From Pseudomonadota bacterium (GTDB taxonomy: Bacteria; Pseudomonadota; Alphaproteobacteria; Rhizobiales; Hyphomicrobiaceae): a stretch of DNA of 7,340 nucleotides. The position numbers and the translations under genes were made by a program. The stretch covers positions 1-7,340 of the forward strand of contig JAKALI010000195.1 of assembly GCA_021813195.1 (NCBI GenBank), read 5' to 3'. The notes under the pieces are model-generated. The model saw only the letters and a list, made by a program, of their open reading frames with translations, had not been told where the DNA came from and ran no database searches. The stretch's first letter is position 1. Each line of letters begins with the position of its first letter. This document shows, in pieces, positions 1-6,568 of the stretch.

Positions 1-1
1 T

Positions 2-1447
2 GCGGGTCTCGGGGAGGAGCACGCGCGAAACGCAGGCGCGCGGATCGCAGCGTTCGCGAAGTCTATTGCGGTGGCCCCGCCGGGAAACGACGACTTCCAC
101 CTGCTCGATATCGTGTCGCTGGCGGATGCGCCCGAATGCAAGGTCAGCGCGGACGTTGCCGAGTATCCCATACCCTTGATGAAGCTGATTGAGGTTCTCG
201 GGCGCAATCAGGAGCGGTTGGACAAGTCCAAGTGGCGTTCAAGCACGATTGCGATCGCCGACTCCGGGATCTTCGGCGTGGGAACCTCGCCGTTGAGTCC
301 GGAACTCTTCGCTTGGAAAGTCGACCAGGGTCGCGATCCGGACAACGAATGGAGCCCGACACCGAAATTCTCCGGCAACCGCACGCACGGCACGCTCGTG
401 GCGAGTGCCGCCCTCGGGACAACCAAGTTCCGGTGGGCACTGTCGCTGCTCGATCCCCCAATACGGATCATGGCGCGAAGCATTGTCGATCCGAGCTCCG
501 GAGTCATCAGCCTCTATCAGATCGGGAATGCAATCAATGTCGATTCGTCGATCGCCCAGATAATAAACCTGAGCTTCCGCGGGTCGCTCGGGGAGAATAC
601 GCTCTTGAAGAGTGAAATGTCGGGAAAAATGAGTGGGCAACTATTCGTGGTCGCAGCCGGCAACGAACGCACGACACTCGGCCAAAGTGACCACTACCCC
701 GCGCTGTTCTCGAAAGAACTTCAGAACGTGGTAACAGTCGCGGCCGTCGGACCCGACGGCGGGCTAGCTGAATTCTCCAACCACGGCGGAGACTATGTTA
801 ATATCGCGGCACCCGGCTGTGCAGTCTCGGTCTATTCCTACGAGACCGGGGTCGGCGGAGAGTCAGGGTCTTTCTATGATGTTCCTGCTAACGGCACGTC
901 GCTATCGGCGCCGCTGGTGTCGTTTGCCGCCGCGCTGCTCAGGCGCCACCCCGGTGAATGGGCGCCGCGAGCGATCAAGGATCGGCTGCTCGCCAGTGCC
1001 GACGTCGTCGATGCCCAGGATCTCGCAGATGCTCCGGACGAGACCAACCGCAAGAAGCTTGTCGATCGGGCGCGGCAGGTCCAGCATGGCCGCACCCTCG
1101 ACATTCCGGCGGCGCTCGCGATTTTGGACGATGTCGTGACATTCTCGAGCGGAAAGGGTGTGGCATCCCGGCGGAGCTTTGGCAAGGTGGTAGCTCCAGA
1201 AGTGTTCAAGTGCGGCAATAGATCCCTCAAGCTGAAGGACTTGCGCCGCATCGTGCCGCGCTTCATCGACAGCGAAGGCAAGGAGCGCTTCCTGATCTAT
1301 TTCAGTGACTCTGCGACCTATCGCAGCGAGGCCTTCTGCAACGAAGATGACTGGAAGGATCTTGAGATCCGCTTCCAGCCGGTCGGCACCAATGACCTCG
1401 ACAAGCTGAACATTCGCGACATCAGGAGCATCGTGTTTCGAAAGTAG
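2..1447 (+). CDS. Subtilisin-like serine protease (peptidase S8), 5'-partial
   Basis: Serine endopeptidase of the subtilase fold. Numbering from the GTG at 71, the catalytic residues are Asp64 (IAIADSG), His106 (HGTLVAS) and Ser277 (NGTSLSAP), with oxyanion Asn198 (VVAAGNE). The order Asp-His-Ser and the spacing are normal for S8, so the enzyme looks active. The catalytic domain spans about residues 57-355. It is followed by about 100 residues (356-458) ending near IRSIVFRK that I do not recognise and that look beta-rich. The frame stays open to the left edge: 23 more sense codons precede the GTG, and that GTG has no Shine-Dalgarno sequence. The real start is therefore probably outside the window, and 71 is only a fallback start. 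Whether it has a signal peptide or a partner domain upstream cannot be seen. It converges on the minus-strand operon with a 33-nt gap. Its third-position GC is a little lower than that of the lipoprotein genes. The family call is firm; the substrate is unknown. Confidence 0.93.
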   Translation, partial: AGLGEEHARNAGARIAAFAKSIAVAPPGNDDFHLLDIVSLADAPECKVSADVAEYPIPLMKLIEVLGRNQERLDKSKWRSSTIAIADSGIFGVGTSPLSPELFAWKVDQGRDPDNEWSPTPKFSGNRTHGTLVASAALGTTKFRWALSLLDPPIRIMARSIVDPSSGVISLYQIGNAINVDSSIAQIINLSFRGSLGENTLLKSEMSGKMSGQLFVVAAGNERTTLGQSDHYPALFSKELQNVVTVAAVGPDGGLAEFSNHGGDYVNIAAPGCAVSVYSYETGVGGESGSFYDVPANGTSLSAPLVSFAAALLRRHPGEWAPRAIKDRLLASADVVDAQDLADAPDETNRKKLVDRARQVQHGRTLDIPAALAILDDVVTFSSGKGVASRRSFGKVVAPEVFKCGNRSLKLKDLRRIVPRFIDSEGKERFLIYFSDSATYRSEAFCNEDDWKDLEIRFQPVGTNDLDKLNIRDIRSIVFRK

Positions 1448-1462
1448 CGCCTGAGTCACGGC

Positions 1463-1478
1463 GCCGATCGAAGTCGGC
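1463..1478. terminator. Small hairpin in the convergent gap (weak terminator candidate)
   Basis: The 33-nt gap between the two convergent stop codons contains GCCGA-N6-TCGGC, a 5-bp stem that can extend by one T-G wobble on the plus strand to leave a CGAA tetraloop. Neither side has a T-tract, so it does not fit a classical intrinsic terminator. Its position between two converging genes is the main support. It may only slow polymerase or protect 3' ends. Confidence 0.25.
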
Positions 1479-1480
1479 CT

Positions 1481-2536
1481 TCATGGTCCATTCAGGCCTT
1501 TCAACTCATCGAGCAAACCCCGCGTAATCGCGATCACGCTCTCGCCGTCGGAGGGGAATCTCACGGTGTCGACCACGCATGTGCGCTGGCATCGGAAGCC
1601 GTTCATTTTGACCTCCTCGTAGTCATGGAGGCCTCGGTCGAGAATGCCGACGAGCATAGTCTTGCCATCAGACTGACTTTCCCTGTAGACACCGCTGCCG
1701 GAGCTGCCGAAAAAAACGTCGAGCGTCGCGATGAAGGAGACGTTTTCGCCATTTGCCGCCTCCAGTTTCTTGATCCTGCCCTTCGGAGCAAGCTTGACGG
1801 GCAACCCTTGCGGGAACCCGGCGGCGAAGACCTCGTGGGTCACACGGATGGCACCTGGCTCGTCGATCATCGGGGGATCGGGTAGCGGCGCCCCGTTAGG
1901 ACATTCAAGCGGGACGAGCGACCAGGCGCCACGGCTCACGATGCGGTCAGGGATCGCCGTGCAGATGGCGGCATCGAACGGAGCGAACATATCCTGTCCT
2001 TCGGTCAAGATTCCGAAGCCGAGCACGAAGCGCACCTTGGACGGTTCAGGTCCATCGCGGAAGCAGTGGCTTGCGGTCAGCACGATCGGTGGCTGCTTGC
2101 TGACAAGAACGCCCGAGCAATGGCCGGCGGCAGGTTGTTCAAGGAATTTCCCGTCGCAGCAGATCCCATAAGTGGCACGGAGGTTCTTTACACCGCGAAG
2201 TTGGTGCTTGCCTCCGGCGGTCGGCTTGATGAGGTCCTTTTTCAGGATGGCGACGGCAGCAGCGAGCTGGGCGCGGCTCTGCTTGGCATCGCTGTCGTAG
2301 TATTCGACCCGCTTGTCTTGATCGTATGCAACCGAAAGGTCGACGTCGGTCGATCCTTGGGGGCGGCCGCGGCTGGCGATCGGGGTGCGATTTGGACGCT
2401 GGCACGCGGCCACTATCTCGACCGTCATACCCTTCGGACACGTGAAGGCCGGCTCCTGCGCGCGTGCGTTGCCTGTACCGAACGCGGTGAGCAGGGCGGC
2501 AACGAGCAGAGTCGGCAGTAGACGTCTAGCGATCAC
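1481..2536 (-). CDS. Exported trypsin/V8-like serine protease with divergent active site
   Basis: Chymotrypsin-fold (S1/V8-like) protein of 351 residues. The signal peptide is residues 1-26, with basic MIARR, a hydrophobic core, and probable cleavage after ARA before QEPAF. The nucleophile motif is FFGSSGSG with Ser279, resembling the GSSGS of V8-like peptidases more than GDSGGP. The general base is His157 in LTASHC, flanked by Cys140 and Cys158, which could form the usual disulfide. The third triad residue is uncertain. V8-like spacing points to residue 204 in RGAWSLVPLE, which is Ala where D-W-A-L would be expected; Asp188 (FDAAIC) is the alternative. Residues 27-120 form an N-terminal extension of unknown role. 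The start is GTG, supported by AGGAG at 2544-2548 with a 7-nt spacer. It follows the upstream protease gene by 25 nt and is the last gene of the operon. The fold call is strong; activity is uncertain. Confidence 0.88.
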   Translation of the reverse strand: MIARRLLPTLLVAALLTAFGTGNARAQEPAFTCPKGMTVEIVAACQRPNRTPIASRGRPQGSTDVDLSVAYDQDKRVEYYDSDAKQSRAQLAAAVAILKKDLIKPTAGGKHQLRGVKNLRATYGICCDGKFLEQPAAGHCSGVLVSKQPPIVLTASHCFRDGPEPSKVRFVLGFGILTEGQDMFAPFDAAICTAIPDRIVSRGAWSLVPLECPNGAPLPDPPMIDEPGAIRVTHEVFAAGFPQGLPVKLAPKGRIKKLEAANGENVSFIATLDVFFGSSGSGVYRESQSDGKTMLVGILDRGLHDYEEVKMNGFRCQRTCVVDTVRFPSDGESVIAITRGLLDELKGLNGP

Positions 2537-2543
2537 GGCCTTG

Positions 2544-2548
2544 CTCCT
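2544..2548 (-). promoter_or_regulatory. Ribosome binding site that decides the GTG start at 2536
   Basis: AGGAG on the minus strand lies 7 nt before the GTG at 2536..2534. No better ATG start precedes the hydrophobic signal sequence, so this site supports the GTG. Confidence 0.7.
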
Positions 2549-2561
2549 GAATCAACTGAGG

Positions 2562-3863
2562 TCAAATGCGGCAGATGTCTGCCGGAAGGGGGTCCAGGCC
2601 GCACACGCGGGGATTGCCAACGGATCGTCGCCATGCCGCGAAAAAGCCAACGAAGGCGGGGCTGGCGGTCTTGGCGACGAACGAGGTGCCCTCCAGGGCG
2701 CCCGCGACGCGGAGATTGTAGGCATTGATGGCAACAAGGCGCCTCGGTCCCCTCGGGTCCGGCCCCATGATGCGGAAGGCCGGGCCGCCGCTGTCGCCCT
2801 GGCAGACAATGGCGCTGTCGCGGCGTGCGCCGCTGCCGACGGTCAGCCAGGCGGGCCCAAATCGAGTGACGATGCCGATTCCGATGCTGAGCGTGCCGTC
2901 GTTGCCACGCTTCTGCTTGCGGTCGGTGCAGCCGTACCCGGCCATGAGCAGGCGCCGCGCCTGCGGATCTGCGGGACGAAAAAATCCATCCGCGGGCGCG
3001 AGGCTCAACCTTTCGAGGCGGACATCTTCCATGGTCTGCCGCGGCCTGATCATTTCGAGGGCGACGCCAACTCGTTCCTTCATGAACGTTGGGTCGAAGG
3101 CGTTGCCTTTGTTGTCCTGGACCGGAGGATCCTTTCTGGCAAGTCGCTCGAGGAACGGCAGTACGTCATCGCGCTCGGTCTCGCCCCGGATCAAGTGGAG
3201 CACGTGGTGTCGCATGAACTTGACGTCGTCAGGTGAAATGCTGGCCAAATGCGTTTCGAGCGCAGTTTCGAGATCTGCGAGAGAGTATCGGGTCGTCGCC
3301 GGTACGCGGCGCGGAAAGTCCCGCGAGAGGTGGCAGAGCGCGTAGTCGAAGAAGCGGCCAAGACCGAACGGGCTATAGCGGGGATGGCGCGTGCACGCGA
3401 GTATGATCGGCGGGCCTGCCGGGTCAGCCAGCTCCATCCGCGTCCCACGGGTCACGCAGTGCGCCGCTGTGAGCAGGACGCGCGGACCGATGGCGGTTGC
3501 CGTGCAGCGTTGGTTGCCGTCGGTGAGACCGACTGTGCTGCGCCAGTCCCTGGCGAACAATGGATCCTCGTAAAGCTGCCGGTCCTGGGCAGGGGCAGCA
3601 TCGGGCTTCGCAATCTTTGGCAGCAGGACAGGCGGAACGTCTGGATCGGTTGACGGTGCTCGCGCGGCACTCGGCGCGCCCCGATCCGGATCGTATGCGA
3701 CGCCCGGAATCACGAACCGGGTCGCGCGCGAACGGTCCTGGGCGGCGGCGGGCGCTGCTGAAGGGATGGCCGCGGCGAGGGCGGCGCCGAGGAAAATGGC
3801 GCCGAGCGGGCGGGCTGCGAACGGCAGACCGGTCGCCCCCGACGCTCGCCGCGCGTCAGTCAT
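2562..3863 (-). CDS. Exported trypsin-like serine protease (peptidase S1), canonical triad
   Basis: Secreted chymotrypsin-fold endopeptidase, 433 residues from the ATG at 3863. A longer reading from GTG at 3902 exists. The ATG is preferred because it gives a clean signal peptide (hydrophobic GAIFLGAALAAAIP, probable cleavage after AAA before QDRSR) and overlaps the preceding stop as ATGACTGA, a typical coupling arrangement. The triad is His135 (LLTAAHC), Asp173 (FFDYALC) and Ser358 (CQGDSGGP). Cys120 and Cys136 bracket the His as in trypsins. The protease domain begins near residue 109, after a Pro/Ala-rich pro-region. The Asp-to-Ser distance is 185 residues, about 90 more than in chymotrypsin. 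The extra is a charged, probably helical segment at about 192-287. It lies third in the operon, behind two lipoproteins and 25 nt ahead of a second S1-like gene. It is probably an active enzyme; the substrate is unknown. Confidence 0.92.
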   Translation of the reverse strand: MTDARRASGATGLPFAARPLGAIFLGAALAAAIPSAAPAAAQDRSRATRFVIPGVAYDPDRGAPSAARAPSTDPDVPPVLLPKIAKPDAAPAQDRQLYEDPLFARDWRSTVGLTDGNQRCTATAIGPRVLLTAAHCVTRGTRMELADPAGPPIILACTRHPRYSPFGLGRFFDYALCHLSRDFPRRVPATTRYSLADLETALETHLASISPDDVKFMRHHVLHLIRGETERDDVLPFLERLARKDPPVQDNKGNAFDPTFMKERVGVALEMIRPRQTMEDVRLERLSLAPADGFFRPADPQARRLLMAGYGCTDRKQKRGNDGTLSIGIGIVTRFGPAWLTVGSGARRDSAIVCQGDSGGPAFRIMGPDPRGPRRLVAINAYNLRVAGALEGTSFVAKTASPAFVGFFAAWRRSVGNPRVCGLDPLPADICRI

Positions 3864-5079
3864 TGCCACCGAAGCTGTTCTGGAAGTTTCCGAGGGCCAC
3901 ACCCGCGGTGCGCGCGGTGACGCTGCAGTTCAACTGATACCTCTCCTTGTCGCCGGGGCCGATCGCCGCCTCGCCTTGCAGGAACAGGTTCTTCTGGCGC
4001 GCGTTGAGCGCTTCGATCTGCTGCGAGTTCTTGGTCATTTCCGCGATGACGGTCTCCTTGTGCTTCTGGTCGTTGAAGGCGGACTGCCACAGCCCGCTCG
4101 GCACCGAGAGCACCGCGTTCATCACGTTGAGCGGGATCAGCGTCGCCTCCTCGACCTCGCTCGGCTTCCTGATGATGGCCGCCGCAAGTGCGCCGTCCTC
4201 GAACCGAAGCTTGGTGATCTTCTGCACCAGCGCTGCGCGCGTCACGCTGATCGCTCCGATGTCCCAGGTGTTGATGATATCGGCGTACTTGACGTCGACC
4301 GGCCGGCCGTCGAGCGTCAGCTCGACGGGCAGACTGAGCTTGGTGCGGTAGCAGATATGGTCGGGGCCGCACCGCTTGGTCCAGAGCACCGGCGGGCAGC
4401 GGTCCTTGATGCTGCAGCCCGTCGGCCAGGTCGCCGCCGAGGCCTCGACCATCTTGTGCATCCGGGTGAAGTCGACCTTGAGGTTGGCGCGGAAGATGCG
4501 ACGGAGCGCGGTCCGGAACACCTCGATGTCGTCGGGGTCGAAGGGATCGATCTTCGAGGTATACTCGCGAACCTCGATCGTGGCGCCGCTCTTCAATTCG
4601 GTCTGCGAGTACGCGGCGGCGGAGGGCTGGCCGATGAACCCGGCGATGAAGCGCGCCAGGTTGAAGATGATCTCGGGCGTGCGGTCGTCGGCGGCGAACT
4701 GCACGTCGTGAAGCAGGCCGTTGGGAGCGCGCGAGATGCACAGCCTGTCGTCGCTGAGCTTGCTCGGGCGGTAGTTGATGACGTAGCGGTGCTCGGGATC
4801 GGCGATGGTCTCGGAGAAGATCTCGCGGATTTCGCGAGGAGGCAGGTCCTTGCCGTCGGCGCCCTTGGAGGCACCCCCCCCCGGTCCGCCGAGCGTGTAC
4901 CAGATCCGGCTCGCGTCGGGATCGTGGTATTGCCGCACCGTGACCGTCAGCAGCGTCTTCGGCAGATGGTAGATGACGCCGTCGTGATCGCCCTCCAGGC
5001 TGTGGAGCGCGACGCAGCCCGTCAGCGCGACGAGCGCCCACGGGACCAGCGCCGAGACCAGCTTCCGCAATCGTCGCAT
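3856..5079 (-). CDS. Lipoprotein of unknown family (paralogue 2)
   Basis: Predicted lipoprotein of 407 residues. A basic N-terminus (MRRLRK) and hydrophobic stretch end in the lipobox LTGC, with Cys22 as the lipidated residue. The next residue is Val, so by the E. coli sorting rule it would go to the outer membrane. I do not recognise the family. Visible blocks are DGVIYHLPKT with TVRQY (33-51), LSDDRLCISRAPNGLL (108-123), a Cys cluster CPPxxWxKRC-HICYR (228-244), KLRFEDG (290-296), IRKPSEVEE (303-311) and PLNVMNAVLSVPSGLW (316-331). A polar, perhaps coiled segment occupies about 336-365. All these blocks recur in the neighbouring gene at 5105-6322, so the two are tandem duplicates. The ATG is supported by AGGGAG at 5085-5090. 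A run of nine Gs interrupts codons 66-69. Its stop overlaps the start of the S1 protease gene, which suggests co-translation with that enzyme. Confidence 0.85.
   Translation of the reverse strand: MRRLRKLVSALVPWALVALTGCVALHSLEGDHDGVIYHLPKTLLTVTVRQYHDPDASRIWYTLGGPGGGASKGADGKDLPPREIREIFSETIADPEHRYVINYRPSKLSDDRLCISRAPNGLLHDVQFAADDRTPEIIFNLARFIAGFIGQPSAAAYSQTELKSGATIEVREYTSKIDPFDPDDIEVFRTALRRIFRANLKVDFTRMHKMVEASAATWPTGCSIKDRCPPVLWTKRCGPDHICYRTKLSLPVELTLDGRPVDVKYADIINTWDIGAISVTRAALVQKITKLRFEDGALAAAIIRKPSEVEEATLIPLNVMNAVLSVPSGLWQSAFNDQKHKETVIAEMTKNSQQIEALNARQKNLFLQGEAAIGPGDKERYQLNCSVTARTAGVALGNFQNSFGGND
4676..4710 (-). repeat. 35-bp exact repeat, copy in lipoprotein 2 gene
   Basis: This stretch is identical base for base to 5928-5962 and encodes HDVQFAADDRT plus two bases of the next codon. 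The adjacent conserved codons on either side differ synonymously between the two genes, so identity ends sharply at the edges of this block. Confidence 0.9.
4874..4882 (-). repeat. Nine-G homopolymer inside the lipoprotein 2 gene
   Basis: Nine consecutive C on the plus strand read as nine G in the coding strand, spanning GGP-GGG-A at residues 66-69. The paralogue has GGPSTEAD at this point and no such run. A one-base loss would move translation into a frame that stops at about 4593, leaving roughly 160 residues. A one-base gain would read an alternative frame open to about 3860. Slippage here would therefore switch the protein off or scramble it. Confidence 0.9.
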
Positions 5080-5084
5080 GGCGT

Positions 5085-5090
5085 CTCCCT
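5085..5090 (-). promoter_or_regulatory. Ribosome binding site of lipoprotein 2
   Basis: AGGGAG on the minus strand ends 5 nt before the ATG at 5079..5077, inside the 25-nt gap after the stop codon of lipoprotein 1. It supports this start and independent translation initiation within the operon. Confidence 0.7.
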
Positions 5091-5104
5091 CTTTGCCGGT
5101 CCGG

Positions 5105-6322
5105 CTACTGATTGGCGCTTTTCGGGTCGAACCAGTTGATCATGTTCGAACGGCCGCCAGACGCGCAATTGAGCGTATACGGCGTGTTGTCGGCGGCCAC
5201 GGCACCCGTGACAGGGTCGCCGCCGTGGAGCAGAAGCTTCGATTCGTCGATTTTTTCGAGTTCCGCGAGCTTCTGGTTGTGCGTCGTCAGCGTCTCGATG
5301 GTCGTGTTCTTGAACTGGTTGTCGGCGAAGGCACCGGCCCACAGCCCGGTCGGAACAGAGAGGATCGCGTTCATGACGTTGAGCGGCATCAGCGTCACCT
5401 CCTCGACCTCGCTCGGCTTGCGGATCATGGCCGAGACGAGGGAGCCCTTCTCGAAACGGAGCTTGGTGATCTTCTGCACGAGGAAGGCGCGGCTGACGCT
5501 GATGGCGCCGACGTCCCACGGGCTCACGACGGAGGCGTACTTGACGTCGACGCGCTGGCCGTGGGCATTGAGGCCGACCGGCATCTTGAGCTTGCTGCGG
5601 TAGCAGATGTGCTCGGCGTCGCAGCGTTTGGGCCATTGCAGCGGCGGACAGCCGCCCTCTGCCGTGCACGGCTCGGGCTTGCTGTTGGCGGTGCGCGTGC
5701 TGATCTCGCGCAGCTTCTTGAAATCGAGCTTCAAGCCCGCCGCGGCGCCGAAGGTATGGGCGAGGGCGTTGTTGAACGCCCGGATGTCGGCGTCGTTGTA
5801 GGGATCGACCCGGCCAGTATAGGACCGCATCTTGTGCGTCGTTGGATCCGTGGCCGGACCGGCATGGAACGCGGCGGGTGAGCCGACGAATCCGCCGACG
5901 AATCGGGCGACATTGAAAACGATCTGCGGCGTGCGGTCGTCGGCGGCGAACTGCACGTCGTGGAGGAGGCCGTTCGGCGCGCGGGAGATGCAGAGGCGGT
6001 CGTCGCTCAGCCGGCTCGGATCGTAGCGGATCACGTAGCGCTGAGCGGGATCGGGGACATCGTGGTCCTTGATCTCGTTGGCGCCGGGCAAATCGGAAGT
6101 GAAGGGCTTGGTGTCCGCCTCCGTGCTCGGGCCGCCGATGGTGTACCAGGTGCGGCCGCTGCCGTCGTCCTGGTATTGGCGCACGGTGATCTCGAGCACC
6201 GTCCGCGGCAGATGATAGACGACGCCGTCTGCCTCGCCGTCGATGCTCATCAAGGCAGCCGAGCCGGCGCACCCGGCGAGGACACTCGCAATCGATGCAA
6301 TGATGGCCCCACGCATACGCAT
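5105..6322 (-). CDS. Lipoprotein of unknown family (paralogue 1)
   Basis: Predicted lipoprotein of 405 residues, first gene of the four-gene operon. The signal is short: MRMRGAIIASIASVLAGC, lipobox LAGC with Cys18, then Ala, so outer-membrane sorting is likely by the E. coli rule. It shares with its neighbour the blocks DGVVYHLPRT with TVRQY (32-50), WYTIGGP (59-65), LSDDRLCISRAPNGLL (105-120), CPPxxWxKRC-HICYR (225-242), KLRFEKG (287-293), IRKPSEVEE (300-308) and PLNVMNAILSVPTGLW (313-328). Cysteines 111, 225, 234, 240 and 386 are conserved in both copies and could form periplasmic disulfides. The C-terminal part around 336-360 is polar and helix-prone. No known domain was recognised. No clear Shine-Dalgarno precedes the ATG at 6322; a second ATG two codons later is equally possible. 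A 246-nt non-coding gap lies upstream, where the operon promoter is expected. It ends 25 nt before the paralogue. Confidence 0.85.
   Translation of the reverse strand: MRMRGAIIASIASVLAGCAGSAALMSIDGEADGVVYHLPRTVLEITVRQYQDDGSGRTWYTIGGPSTEADTKPFTSDLPGANEIKDHDVPDPAQRYVIRYDPSRLSDDRLCISRAPNGLLHDVQFAADDRTPQIVFNVARFVGGFVGSPAAFHAGPATDPTTHKMRSYTGRVDPYNDADIRAFNNALAHTFGAAAGLKLDFKKLREISTRTANSKPEPCTAEGGCPPLQWPKRCDAEHICYRSKLKMPVGLNAHGQRVDVKYASVVSPWDVGAISVSRAFLVQKITKLRFEKGSLVSAMIRKPSEVEEVTLMPLNVMNAILSVPTGLWAGAFADNQFKNTTIETLTTHNQKLAELEKIDESKLLLHGGDPVTGAVAADNTPYTLNCASGGRSNMINWFDPKSANQ
5928..5962 (-). repeat. 35-bp exact repeat, copy in lipoprotein 1 gene
   Basis: This is the partner of the identical block at 4676-4710, lying at the homologous place in the paralogous gene, 1252 bp apart. 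It is part of the tandem gene duplication rather than a mobile or site-specific recombination element. Confidence 0.9.
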
Positions 6323-6568
6323 CTACGGAAATCACTCGATCGTCATTCGACGGGGTTCCGGCCGCGTACTTCGCCGCCGGAGAAAATTCCTTTGAACAGC
6401 GGCAGGTTGTCAGGAGTGCGGACGAGTTTCCACAGCTTATCCCGGCGCGGACGACGGTTCGGTTCGCGTTGTGGTGGCGATGTCACAATCAGAGACGGGA
6501 ACGCAGCGGACGCGCGGAGACGGACCCTGCCGCGACTGATGTTCGTCAGAGCGTGACGGGCGGAGCTG
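6323..6568. other. Non-coding gap, likely 5' region of the lipoprotein-protease operon
   Basis: The 246 nt between the stop of the Cys-rich gene and the ATG of lipoprotein 1 hold no convincing ORF. Read on the minus strand there is a TTGACA at 6572-6567 that overlaps the upstream stop codon, but no acceptable -10 box follows it. A weaker CTGACA (6414-6409) precedes an AT-richer GAATTTT patch (6389-6383) with too long a spacer. A 6-bp inverted repeat TCCGGC/GCCGGA (6357-6362 and 6376-6381) lies within 50 nt of the start codon. GGGCGG/CCGCCC (6558-6563 and 6573-6578) straddles the upstream stop without a T-tract. A promoter is expected here from gene layout, but I cannot place it. Confidence 0.4.

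Noticed and set aside
2385..3236. Plus-strand frame of 283 codons across the two S1 genes
   Set aside because: It spans the junction of two well-supported minus-strand genes that have catalytic motifs, and it has no recognisable domain.
3864..3902. GTG start at 3902 for the canonical S1 protease
   Set aside because: It would add 13 residues before the signal peptide and overlap the previous gene by 47 nt. The ATG at 3863 gives a clean signal peptide and a standard short overlap.
3766..5139. Long plus-strand open frame (457 codons) antisense to lipoprotein 2
   Set aside because: It is a mirror of a high-GC3 gene. Its translation is low-complexity Arg/Asp/Val-rich with no motif, while the minus strand encodes a lipobox protein with a conserved paralogue.
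5022..6335. 437-codon minus-strand frame overlapping lipoprotein 1, and a similar one at 3860-5041
   Set aside because: Both are +1/+2 shadows of the real genes, with Arg/Pro-rich translations. Paralogue conservation follows the other frame.
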